From positions 1 through 28,363 of the forward strand of contig JBCCEV010000036.1 in the NCBI GenBank assembly GCA_039030125.1: DNA of 28,363 nt, written 5' to 3'. This DNA is from JBCCEV01 sp039030125. GTDB taxonomy: Bacteria; Pseudomonadota; Gammaproteobacteria; Ga0077536. A program made the translations under genes and the position numbers. The notes beneath the pieces were generated by a model. That model was not told the DNA's origin, searched no databases, and saw only the letters and a list, made by a program, of their open reading frames with translations. Of the stretch, positions 14,348-22,231 are shown in pieces (position 1 is the stretch's first letter; the number at the start of each line of letters is the position of its first letter).

Positions 14348-15883
14348 GTGGCCTTTTTTGATCAGCGCCCTGAAGATCAATGCTCGGTGTTTGCCAATCG
14401 GTGGCTTGCGCTCGGCGTGATCGTATTGGCCGGTCTGATTTTGCGGCTGCTTACCCCGTTCGCAGACGTTTACGGCGAGCCCGATGTCGCAAGACTAGTC
14501 GTTGACGCTGAACTGCTGCGCAAAGGCGGTGTCACGACCCAACTGATCTCGGAGTATCGCTATTACGTGAGTCCGGGCTACATTTTCCTGGCATTAGGCG
14601 CCGGCATCGCCGCCGATGCGCTCGGCATTCATGTGGGCTATCTCCTCAATGGCATCAATGCCCTCACGTTTGTGGTCTTCGGTGTCGCGGCCTATTTTCT
14701 GATAGCGCGCCTCACGGACCGAACGGCTGCATTCTTTGCCGCGACAAGCCTGTTGTTCATGCCGGTTGTTTTCTGGGGAGGCGCCTATGGCTTTCCGTCC
14801 TTAATCTCGGTTCTCGCCCTGACTATCGCAACCTTGCTTTACGACATGCGATTGACTGATCAACATTGGCTGGGACGGCACGGCGACCTTGTCATTATTG
14901 TGGCTTTATTGATCGGCGCGGCGCTGCTTAAGGCCGATATGTACCTGGCAGCGATTGGCTTGATTGCGCTGCAACTGCATCGCCGCGGTTGGCACAGCCG
15001 AGAATTGGCGTTCTTGATTGCGATACTTGGTATCGCTCCAATCGTGACGATCATGGTTGGCAAAACCATGCTCGCCGGTGATGCGCAATTCACGCAGTTC
15101 GCGACCGGTTATCAGAAGAAATACGGTTTGGAGCTGTGGCGGGCTTATTCGTGGTGGTACATCGAAGGCTGGATGATGGCTTTCGGTTTGTTTGCAACCC
15201 CGATTGCAGTTATTGGCGCCATCCGCATGCTGCTGACCGGCCATTGGCGATTGATTGCGGCGCTGCTCATGTGGGCAGGCGCGCCATTTCTGTTTTGGTA
15301 TTTCAGGATCGGCGACAGCATGCGCCATCATCTACCCGAAGCCCTGCCGATCGCGATCGGGATCGGTGTCGCGATCGGCACGCTACAGCGCCGCCCGCCC
15401 TTGGCCATCGCTGCGCTGTTTGTTCTGCTTAGTGTTAATTACTGCTGGTATCCGGTCACGGAAAACGGTTATCGGCCTTCCGGACGTCTCGTTGGCAGCC
15501 TACAGGATCGGCACGCGTACGTGGAAAGGCTGCACTATTTTGGCAAGACTTACGCGGCCAACCCATCTTCCAAGAAAGTCATTCTAGGAACCGTGGGTAA
15601 TCCCTATGCGGATGCCGAGGTGTTGGAGAACGCTGCCAAGGTAACCAGCGCGCGGCGCGATCACGAACTCGGCTACGACCAAATTGTTCATGACATCATT
15701 GACCACCACGGCCGCGCGATCATCCATACCAGTGTGCGGGTCGATCCGGACAAAGCGCCTGCGGCTGCAAACGTTTATCAAAACGCCGGCTACAGTGTTT
15801 TTTCTTTTGAATACGATCTGATCGAGGGCGTTGAAAACGATTTATCCGCCGTGGTTAAACTTTCGACGCCGGCGCGAGATTAG
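14348..15883 (+). CDS. Polytopic GT-C-type glycosyltransferase-like protein (ArnT/PMT-like)
   Basis: A 511-residue integral membrane protein. About ten to eleven hydrophobic helices span residues 20-375, followed by a soluble C-terminal part of about 135 residues. After TM1, the first periplasmic loop has VYGEPDVARL with Glu44 and Asp46, where GT-C enzymes of the GT39/GT83 type keep their catalytic acid. Such enzymes move a sugar from a polyprenyl-phosphate donor onto lipid A, protein or lipid. The start is GTG, with AGGA about nine bases upstream. It opens a run of five same-strand genes spaced by 42, 2, 8 and 11 bp. The family call is moderate because GT-C proteins diverge strongly; donor and acceptor are unknown. 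Confidence 0.72.
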   Translation: MAFFDQRPEDQCSVFANRWLALGVIVLAGLILRLLTPFADVYGEPDVARLVVDAELLRKGGVTTQLISEYRYYVSPGYIFLALGAGIAADALGIHVGYLLNGINALTFVVFGVAAYFLIARLTDRTAAFFAATSLLFMPVVFWGGAYGFPSLISVLALTIATLLYDMRLTDQHWLGRHGDLVIIVALLIGAALLKADMYLAAIGLIALQLHRRGWHSRELAFLIAILGIAPIVTIMVGKTMLAGDAQFTQFATGYQKKYGLELWRAYSWWYIEGWMMAFGLFATPIAVIGAIRMLLTGHWRLIAALLMWAGAPFLFWYFRIGDSMRHHLPEALPIAIGIGVAIGTLQRRPPLAIAALFVLLSVNYCWYPVTENGYRPSGRLVGSLQDRHAYVERLHYFGKTYAANPSSKKVILGTVGNPYADAEVLENAAKVTSARRDHELGYDQIVHDIIDHHGRAIIHTSVRVDPDKAPAAANVYQNAGYSVFSFEYDLIEGVENDLSAVVKLSTPARD

Positions 15884-15925
15884 GTTCTTGTCCTATCCAT
15901 CCGCTAACCCCGTGAGGCTCAACCG

Positions 15926-16981
15926 ATGAGCAGCAGCGTGCGAGACTCCTCGCCCACGGAGCGCCGCGGCCTAGTTACCGGCATCCTCGGACTTGGACTC
16001 GCGATCGCGCTCCTGGTTTGGACGTTGCACGATATTTCTTTCGACGACTTTGCGGCGCGAGTTCAACAGGCCAACCTCGCCTGGTTTTGCGCGGCTGTGT
16101 TGCTCGCGTTTTTAACACTGCCGATAAAGGTCTTGCGCTGGCAAGAGTTGCTGCGCGCCACCGGCGACGTGCCATCATTCGGCGCCTTATGGCATGCGGC
16201 AGCGATCGGCTTGTTGGTCAACAACCTGCTTCCCGCTCGCGCTGGCGAGTTTGCGAGTGCTTACGCGGCGCGGGAGCTTTGCGGTCGTCGCTTCTCCACC
16301 ACGTTTGCCTCCATCGTCGTCGAGCGAGTCTTCGACGGCATCACGATCATCGCCTTACTCGCGATCACGGTGATCGCGGGTGGCGCGGACCTCAGCTCAG
16401 ACGTCGGCGGTGTTTCGCTCCTATGGGTAGGAGTGATTGGTTGCGCCGCCTTTGGCGGCGTTTTCCTGTTCCTGTGCGCGATTGCGAAGTGGCCCCAGTT
16501 CTTCGTTTCTAAAACAACAGAATTTATCGCCAAAGTTACAAACGACACCATCGGCGAGCGCGTCGCCGCACTGGGTGATGGGCTCCTTTTGGGTCTTGGC
16601 GCGTTACAGACCTTGCGGCGCTTGTCGCTCGTATTAAGCTGGTCCATTCTGATGTGGCTGGTGAATACAGCGTCGATTTGGGCCGGATTTGTTGCTTTTG
16701 GTCTCGGCGCTTCTTGGCATGTCGCTGTCGTCCTGCAAGTTGTGATCGCGATCAGCGTGATCCTGCCGCCTGCCCCTGGGTTCTTCGGCGTGTTCGAGGC
16801 TGCGAACCGGGTGGTTCTAACCCTCTACGGTGTCGTCGCGGCAGCGGCGGTGTCTTTTGCGGTGAGCTATCACATGACGCTTTTTGTTATCTCGTCGTTG
16901 ATCGGTTTGTGGTCGCTTTGGCGTAGCAAGATCTTATGGTCCCAAATCAGTCGCGCCTCCCGCGCCAGCGAAGCGCCTTAG
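15926..16981 (+). CDS. Lysylphosphatidylglycerol synthase TM-domain/flippase-like protein
   Basis: A 351-residue membrane protein of the LPG_synthase_TM (UPF0104, AglD-like) family with about eight hydrophobic segments. Diagnostic runs are NNLLPARAGEFASAYAAR (99-116), preceded by LRWQELLRATG, and LPPAPGFFGVFEA in the seventh segment. Family members include the flippase half of MprF and many standalone proteins beside glycosyltransferases, thought to move lipids or lipid-linked sugars across the membrane. No synthase domain is attached. GTGAGG precedes the ATG. The next gene, a GNAT-type acyltransferase, starts two bases after the stop, so the two are tightly linked, and together they suggest lipid or glycan modification. 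Confidence 0.88.
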   Translation: MSSSVRDSSPTERRGLVTGILGLGLAIALLVWTLHDISFDDFAARVQQANLAWFCAAVLLAFLTLPIKVLRWQELLRATGDVPSFGALWHAAAIGLLVNNLLPARAGEFASAYAARELCGRRFSTTFASIVVERVFDGITIIALLAITVIAGGADLSSDVGGVSLLWVGVIGCAAFGGVFLFLCAIAKWPQFFVSKTTEFIAKVTNDTIGERVAALGDGLLLGLGALQTLRRLSLVLSWSILMWLVNTASIWAGFVAFGLGASWHVAVVLQVVIAISVILPPAPGFFGVFEAANRVVLTLYGVVAAAAVSFAVSYHMTLFVISSLIGLWSLWRSKILWSQISRASRASEAP

Positions 16982-16983
16982 CT

Positions 16984-17988
16984 ATGGCCATCACCTACGC
17001 CGCCGAGCCGTATCAAGCCCATCACACCGAAATGCATTTGGGGATCACCGAGCGTGCCTACGCAAACCACCCAGCCCACGCACGACCCGAGCTTGATGCG
17101 GCTTTTCATCGTCAACTCCACGGCGGGGCAAATCCCGCGGGGGCCGCGTTGATGATGACCGCTCGCGAAGATGGGCACTGCGTGGGCGTACTTTCGTCGA
17201 TTCCGATGAGGTTTAAAACGCGCGCCGGTATTGCCATGACAGGTTATCAAGGTACGGCCTTGGCAGTAGACCCCGGCGCCCAAGCGCAATTCATTGGCCT
17301 GCGTTTATCCCGGCTATTGATCCGCTCGGCCAACGCACTCAGCAATTGTTTTCCGTACGGTTACCCAAACCGAAATGCCCACCGTTTTTATGTACGTGCC
17401 GGCTCTGTGCTCGCCCAAGTTGTGCCGACTTATGTTTTCCCCAGAACCCCTTGCCGAGCGAGCTATAAAGATCCAAGCGGTATGCGCTGGACCTTCGAGG
17501 CCATTAACTCGCCCGACGAACTAGATCCGAGTGAGTTCATTGATTCGCCGCTCGCGATCGAGGGGTTCGTGCGGGACCGGGCGTATTTTGACTGGCGCTT
17601 TGGTGGTGACGCTGCCGCACGGTATCGATTCGTGTTTTGCCGAGCCGAAGAAAAGTCCTCTAGCTTCATCGTTGCGTGTACGGAGCACCGCATGAGCGGC
17701 TTTCCGTTTACCATACTGGTCGAAGGTTACCCTTCGCCCTTTCTCGATCATTTCGCAATCGCGGTGCGGGCGGCGACCCTCACCGCGACCCACAAGACCA
17801 TCCGTTTTGTATACGCCACGACCAATTTGGCACGGCGCCGCCCTGAAATCCGGTGGCCCAAGGGCGTTGAAATCCCAACTCGATTTCATCCGCGGCCGTT
17901 CGAGCTCTACGCGCACCCCGAAGGGGCTGCACCTACCGATGAAGTTGGGTTGTCGCTCGCACTCACCGGCGACTGGTTAGGTTTTTAA
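16984..17988 (+). CDS. GNAT-superfamily acyltransferase
   Basis: A 334-residue protein. The start is the ATG at 16984, two bases after the upstream stop; the frame is open further back but only inside the preceding gene. A GNAT-type core runs to about residue 140, with TALAVDPGAQAQFIGLRLSR (91-110) in the position of the acetyl-CoA loop and GYPNRNAHRFYVRAG (126-140) as the following strand and helix. The second half contains YFDWRFGG and ends in TGDWLGF, both typical of GNAT proteins found in polysaccharide and lipid loci. It probably N-acylates an amino sugar or amino acid head group made by this operon; the substrate is unknown. Confidence 0.75.
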   Translation: MAITYAAEPYQAHHTEMHLGITERAYANHPAHARPELDAAFHRQLHGGANPAGAALMMTAREDGHCVGVLSSIPMRFKTRAGIAMTGYQGTALAVDPGAQAQFIGLRLSRLLIRSANALSNCFPYGYPNRNAHRFYVRAGSVLAQVVPTYVFPRTPCRASYKDPSGMRWTFEAINSPDELDPSEFIDSPLAIEGFVRDRAYFDWRFGGDAAARYRFVFCRAEEKSSSFIVACTEHRMSGFPFTILVEGYPSPFLDHFAIAVRAATLTATHKTIRFVYATTNLARRRPEIRWPKGVEIPTRFHPRPFELYAHPEGAAPTDEVGLSLALTGDWLGF

Positions 17989-17996
17989 GGTTTCGC

Positions 17997-19607
17997 ATGG
18001 CTAAGAAAAAGACTGCAAAGAAGAAGGCCGCGGGCAGCGACGCACCATCGCCCGCACCAACGCGTAAGAAGGCATCTCAAAAGAAAACGGGGCTCACGGC
18101 AGGTGGGCCTCAAGGAGACGCGTTTGAAGGGCTCACCATTCGCGACTGCAGGCGAGTGGCGGGCGAGGTATTCCGGATCAAAGAGCTTCATGAAGAGCAG
18201 ATCCAAGCGATGCGGGCGGTACTTAAAGGCAACGACACCATCGCGGTATTACCCACGGGATTCGGTAAATCCCTGATCTACCAGACGCTTGCGTATTTGG
18301 TCGACAGGCCAGTGATCACCATATCGCCGCTGCTAGCACTGATGCGTGACCAAGAGCTTTCACTCATTCGAGCCAAGGTGCCGGTGGTACGGATCGACAG
18401 CTCGCTCGGTAAACGCGCACGGGACGAGGCACTGCGACGAGTTGAAGCCGGCGGACGGCTCATTGTTCTAACCACACCCGAGTCGCTGCAACGGGCCGAT
18501 TTACGCACCGCGATGAACGAGCATCCGCCAGCACTGTTGACGATTGACGAAGCGCATTGCATCTCCGAGTGGGGTCACGACTTTCGACCCGCTTACCTGG
18601 CACTGGGAAAAACGCGTGACCTCCTGGGACATCCGCCGGCACTCGCATTGACAGCCACCGCAACACCGCGTGTACAGGAAGACATTAGTGCACGCTTACA
18701 GATGCAAAAGCCGGTTAAGGTCATCGCGCCACCGCACAGAAAAAACTTACGCTTCGACGTGCGGAAGGTCCCCGGCAGTGTCAAGCTCACGGTTGCTGGA
18801 AAACTGATCCGGAAACTTCGCCGGCCGGGGATCATCTATTGCGCAACGACCAAGGCCGTCGATGAAATTTATGGCGCGCTCCGGCGCGCTAAGATCCCGG
18901 CCACTCGCTACCACGGACGAATGAACAAGGCGGAGAGGGAAAAAGCCCAAAAGGAATACGGCCGTCGACGGGTTCGTAAAGTGATGGTCGCAACCAGCGC
19001 TTTCGGTATGGGGATCGACAAGCGCAACATTCGCTACATCCTGCACTACCAGGTCCCGGGTTCGATCGAGCAATATGTGCAGGAAGCCGGACGCGCCGGG
19101 CGCGACGGACATCCGGCGCATTGCATCTTATTGTTCGATGAAGCGGACTTAGACATTCAAAAGCGCTTAATCACCAAAAGCCACGTTAACTTAAGCCAAC
19201 TTGAACGGTTGGGCGAAGCAATGACGGCCTGGACTGATTCCGGCGAAGAAGTCTCGGTGGAGGATCTGGCGTTCTCGGCGGCGGTGCAAACCAGTTCGTG
19301 TCGTGCGCTCTGCCATCGGCTTGAAGAAGCAGGCTTGCTAGAAACAACCGGTCGCGACAAACTGAAAATCACGGTCCCTACCGAGACGTTGATGGAAGGT
19401 GTGCGTGAACTCGCTGAACAATTTCAAGTCGTGCAGCGCGGCGACCTCAGGCGCCTAAACCAAATGGCCGAATACGCCGAGAGCACAAACTGTCGAAGCG
19501 AATTCATCAATCACTGTTTCGTCGACGATGACATCCCGCCATGCGGACGCTGCGACCGCTGTAAGCTGCTAAACCAGTTACCCACGAAAAAACAGATCAG
19601 AACCTAG
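17997..19607 (+). CDS. RecQ-family ATP-dependent DNA helicase, short form with Lys-rich tail
   Basis: A 536-residue superfamily-2 helicase. Walker A is LPTGFGKS (85-92), the Walker B box is DEAH (183-186) in DEAHCISEWGHDFRP, motif III is ALTATATP, and motif VI is QEAGRAGRDG. After the two RecA domains, a winged-helix-like segment (about 400-470) precedes a C-terminal zinc cluster: Cys499, Cys516, Cys519 and Cys522 with the E. coli RecQ spacing of 17, 3 and 3. In E. coli RecQ the zinc site comes before the winged helix and an HRDC domain follows; here the protein ends after the zinc site and lacks HRDC. The first 30 residues are Lys/Ala/Ser-rich and probably disordered. It unwinds DNA 3'-5' in repair. 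It lies 8 and 11 bp from glycan-type genes. Confidence 0.93.
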   Translation: MAKKKTAKKKAAGSDAPSPAPTRKKASQKKTGLTAGGPQGDAFEGLTIRDCRRVAGEVFRIKELHEEQIQAMRAVLKGNDTIAVLPTGFGKSLIYQTLAYLVDRPVITISPLLALMRDQELSLIRAKVPVVRIDSSLGKRARDEALRRVEAGGRLIVLTTPESLQRADLRTAMNEHPPALLTIDEAHCISEWGHDFRPAYLALGKTRDLLGHPPALALTATATPRVQEDISARLQMQKPVKVIAPPHRKNLRFDVRKVPGSVKLTVAGKLIRKLRRPGIIYCATTKAVDEIYGALRRAKIPATRYHGRMNKAEREKAQKEYGRRRVRKVMVATSAFGMGIDKRNIRYILHYQVPGSIEQYVQEAGRAGRDGHPAHCILLFDEADLDIQKRLITKSHVNLSQLERLGEAMTAWTDSGEEVSVEDLAFSAAVQTSSCRALCHRLEEAGLLETTGRDKLKITVPTETLMEGVRELAEQFQVVQRGDLRRLNQMAEYAESTNCRSEFINHCFVDDDIPPCGRCDRCKLLNQLPTKKQIRT

Positions 19608-19618
19608 GAACTGCGGCC

Positions 19619-20716
19619 ATGCGAATTCTGGTGATCGCGAAACGGCAGTACACAGGGCGTGATGTCATCGACGATCGTTTTGGCCGCATCTATGAGATCC
19701 CCTATCACCTCGCCAACGATGGACATGACATCGTGGGGCTAACGCTTAGTTACCGGCGCCGGTCTAACAATATCCTCAACGACAATGTGAAATGGCAATC
19801 GGTGAACCTGCTGCCCATGGGGCTCACTCGGTATTGGCGGGTGTTAAACCACCTGATGACAGAGCACGCGCCCGATTTGATTTGGGCATGTGCGGACGTC
19901 ATTCAGATCTCGATTGGCGCCTATTTGAAACAGCGCTTCGGTACACGCTTGGTTCTCGACCTTAATGACAATTTCGAGGCATACGGTCTCACTAAACTTC
20001 CGGGTATGACCTACATGCTGAAACGCGCGTGCCGGCTAGCCGATGGTTTGACCTTGATGAGCCATTCGCTCGAGGACTACATCCGCGAAAACTATGCCAC
20101 CGATGCACAGAGCATCGTTGCGCCAAGCGCCATCAATGATCGGCTTTTCTATCCTCGCGACCGCGATGAATCCCGCGCCGCCTTAGGTCTTCCCGCTAAC
20201 GCCAAGCTGATCGGTACGGGCGGCGCTGTAATGTCGGGACGAGGTATCGACGCAATGTTCGAAGCATTTGAGTTGCTCAAATCGGAGATACCCGATCTTT
20301 ACCTCGTGTACGCTGGTCCCCGCGATAAAACACCGCAATCGTTCTCCACCGAGCGCACAATCGATTTAGGTATCCTCAATCAGCCGCAAATGCCGCTGCT
20401 TTTTTCCGCGCTCGATGTGGGCATCGTCTGTAATCTGGACTCCGCGTTCGGACGCTATTGCTTCCCGCAGAAACTCTACGAAATCGTCGCCTGCGGAACG
20501 CCAGTCGTGGCGACCGGCGTAGGTGATGTCAAAGTCGCCTTGAAGGATGTCGAGCACGCCTTATTCGAACCCCAAGACCACCGGGGTTTGGCCCGGTGTT
20601 TGCGCGAGCATCTGCGAGGCCCACGCCCGCCGCCGGCGATCCCTGGGCAAAACTGGCGTTCACGAGCGGACGATGTGCACGCTTTCTTTAACCAGATTAT
20701 TGCCGCGAACGTTTAG
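19619..20716 (+). CDS. GT4-type glycosyltransferase
   Basis: A 365-residue cytosolic GT-B-fold protein. The N-terminal acceptor domain (1-175) begins MRILVIAKRQ; the donor domain follows, with IGTGGAVMSGRGIDAMFEAF (198-217) and FPQKLYEIVACGTPVVAT (282-299). Glu288 is in the position that contacts the nucleotide-sugar ribose in GT4 enzymes, although the full EX7E pair is not obvious. It would add a sugar from a nucleotide donor to a growing glycan or lipid. It is the last of five tightly spaced genes (11 bp after the helicase); the following gap holds a hairpin that may end the transcript. Donor and acceptor are unknown. Confidence 0.88.
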   Translation: MRILVIAKRQYTGRDVIDDRFGRIYEIPYHLANDGHDIVGLTLSYRRRSNNILNDNVKWQSVNLLPMGLTRYWRVLNHLMTEHAPDLIWACADVIQISIGAYLKQRFGTRLVLDLNDNFEAYGLTKLPGMTYMLKRACRLADGLTLMSHSLEDYIRENYATDAQSIVAPSAINDRLFYPRDRDESRAALGLPANAKLIGTGGAVMSGRGIDAMFEAFELLKSEIPDLYLVYAGPRDKTPQSFSTERTIDLGILNQPQMPLLFSALDVGIVCNLDSAFGRYCFPQKLYEIVACGTPVVATGVGDVKVALKDVEHALFEPQDHRGLARCLREHLRGPRPPPAIPGQNWRSRADDVHAFFNQIIAANV

Positions 20717-20745
20717 CACGCCAACACATAGAGTTCGATACAACG

Positions 20746-20771
20746 AGGAGGTATTGGCGATAGCCATACCT
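20746..20771 (+). promoter_or_regulatory. Consensus Shine-Dalgarno inside a hairpin, with no matching gene
   Basis: AGGAGGT (20746-20752) is a near-perfect ribosome site, but the only start nearby is a TTG two bases on, opening a 16-codon frame that ends at 20804. The site overlaps a hairpin: AGGTAT (20749-20754) pairs with ATACCT (20766-20771), and GGC with GCC, around a GATA loop with one bulged T. It may be a leader peptide, an operator for the tetR product, or the weak end of the upstream operon. Confidence 0.4.
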
Positions 20772-20839
20772 GTTCTCTTGGATTTGAAGGCGGCGCAATG
20801 GTAACCCGTAATACAATCTTTGGAACGACACGCGCAACG

Positions 20840-20868
20840 TTGCGGCGAGCGGCAGCTTCCTCTATTCT
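20840..20868 (+). promoter_or_regulatory. Predicted tetR promoter giving a leaderless transcript
   Basis: TTGCGG (20840-20845), a 17-bp spacer and TATTCT (20863-20868) place the start of transcription at about 20875, the A of the tetR ATG. A T-run fills the bases between, and no ribosome site is present. Confidence 0.4.
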
Positions 20869-20874
20869 TTTTTT

Positions 20875-21492
20875 ATGCCAACTAGTACAAATAAGCGTCC
20901 TCGTGGCCGCCCACCGGCCTTTGATAAGCGCCTCGTTGCTGAACGCATCATTGATACGTTCTGGAGCCGGGGGTTCTCCGCTACAAGCTTGGACCATCTC
21001 AGTGAAGCGACCGGTTTGTACCGCCCAAGCCTCTACGCCGCATTTGGTGATAAGAAAAGCATGTACCGCGAGGCGCTCAGACTTTTCGCGGAGCAGTTAC
21101 GCGCCGAAGTGGCCGTTGCCTTGGCCCGCCCTGGTATCAATACGTCGCTCAAAGGTTTTTATCGCGCCGCTATTGAGGTGTACACCGGTGGCGAGAGTGG
21201 GCCTAAGGGGTGCCTGTTCGTCTGCACCACCGCCGCGGAGTCAGCAGAAGATAGGGAACTGCGCGCGGACCTCGCCGCGGTGCTCAAGGAGATCGATAGC
21301 GCGCTGGCGGCCCGTTTCAAGCAGGCTCAAGCCGATGGAGAACTGAGTACCCAGCACAACGCCGCCACCTTAGGCAGGTTGGCGGGTGCGGTGCTCCACA
21401 GTTTGGCGGTTCGGGCCCGCGCCGGAGAATCAAAAGCTTCGCTAAAACGTTTAGCCGAAGCCACCGTTACTCAATTGTTGAGTCTTCACTAA
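20875..21492 (+). CDS. TetR/AcrR-family transcription regulator
   Basis: A 205-residue repressor. The N-terminal HTH (about 15-62) reads RGRPPAFDKR, then FWSRGFSATSLDHLSEATG and PSLYAAFGDKKSMYREAL, a clear TetR signature. The C-terminal helical part (about 70-205) binds an unknown ligand and dimerises; it has two Cys in GCLFVCTTAAES. No in-frame start lies just upstream, and the ATG at 20875 has no ribosome site but an apt -10 box six bases before it. Its stop codon overlaps the stop of the convergent DJ-1/PfpI gene by four bases. The GST/DJ-1 operon promoter, with its large inverted repeat, is the likeliest target; the hairpin-palindrome at 20749-20771 could serve autoregulation. Confidence 0.92.
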   Translation: MPTSTNKRPRGRPPAFDKRLVAERIIDTFWSRGFSATSLDHLSEATGLYRPSLYAAFGDKKSMYREALRLFAEQLRAEVAVALARPGINTSLKGFYRAAIEVYTGGESGPKGCLFVCTTAAESAEDRELRADLAAVLKEIDSALAARFKQAQADGELSTQHNAATLGRLAGAVLHSLAVRARAGESKASLKRLAEATVTQLLSLH

Positions 21493-22166
21493 GCTACTTT
21501 TTGTTCCGCGAAGGCTTTTAAATCGCCCGCGATGGCCCCGATCTGCGCGCGCACGGCTTCAACGACTGGCGGTGGAGCAGTCTCGGGACCGCCTGAATTA
21601 AACGGCGGTTGCGGTCGATACTCGAAGATCAACTGCATCGCGTGCGCCGCTGGCTCGTTGATGGCCTCGGCAATAAGCGTCAATGCAAAGTCCAAACCCG
21701 CCGTTATGCCACCGCCGGTGATCCGGTTTCTGTCAATGACGACGCGCTCATCCACCTGGGTCACGTTTTGATAGGAACTCAAAACATCGGTGTAAGCCCA
21801 ATGCGTCGCCGCTTTGTAGCCATCAAGCAAACCAGCCTCGGCGAGGATCAGCGATCCGGTGCACACCGAGGTTACGTACTGAGCCTTAGCACCCACTTTG
21901 CGCAGAAACTCGATCACTGTTTTATCTTGCATTTGCGCAAGCGTGTTGCCGCCCCCGGCAACAACCAAGACATCAATTTCGGGGCAGTCATCGAAACCGT
22001 AATGCGGGGTTAGCAAGGCGCCGGCGTCGCACATGAGCGGCTCACTGGTCTTGGCAAACGTGAATGCCTCCATCTGTTCGACCATCGCAAAGAATTGCAG
22101 CGGAGCGTACGCATCCATCATTGTCAAATTCTCAAAAATATAGATACCAACATTTATCTTTGCCAT
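21489..22166 (-). CDS. DJ-1/PfpI-family protein (isonitrile-hydratase-like)
   Basis: A 225-residue class-I glutamine-amidotransferase-like protein. The nucleophile is Cys102 in the elbow TSVCTGS, followed by LILAEAGLLDGYKAATHW, the pattern of the isonitrile hydratase/InhA-like and AraC-N-terminal DJ-1 branch. Asp18 (MMDAYAP) lies where that branch has its acidic residue. The start is the ATG at 22166, with AAAGGA eight bases before it; the frame extends upstream to 22235 but without a ribosome site. It follows the GST gene by 65 bp on the same strand and probably shares its promoter. Possible roles are hydrolysis of isonitriles or glyoxals, or protein/thiol repair; pairing with a GST favours detoxification of an electrophile. 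Confidence 0.88.
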   Translation of the reverse strand: MAKINVGIYIFENLTMMDAYAPLQFFAMVEQMEAFTFAKTSEPLMCDAGALLTPHYGFDDCPEIDVLVVAGGGNTLAQMQDKTVIEFLRKVGAKAQYVTSVCTGSLILAEAGLLDGYKAATHWAYTDVLSSYQNVTQVDERVVIDRNRITGGGITAGLDFALTLIAEAINEPAAHAMQLIFEYRPQPPFNSGGPETAPPPVVEAVRAQIGAIAGDLKAFAEQKVA

Positions 22167-22231
22167 TAGGTATGTCCTTTCGCGCGCTGGCGATTTAAAT
22201 TTGCTGCGGTGTCTTAAAGACCGCTCAACGC

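Noticed and set aside
20798..21346. 182-codon open frame overlapping tetR in another frame
   Set aside because: It is rich in Arg, Ser and Pro with no recognisable domain, whereas the overlapping frame encodes an unmistakable TetR protein.
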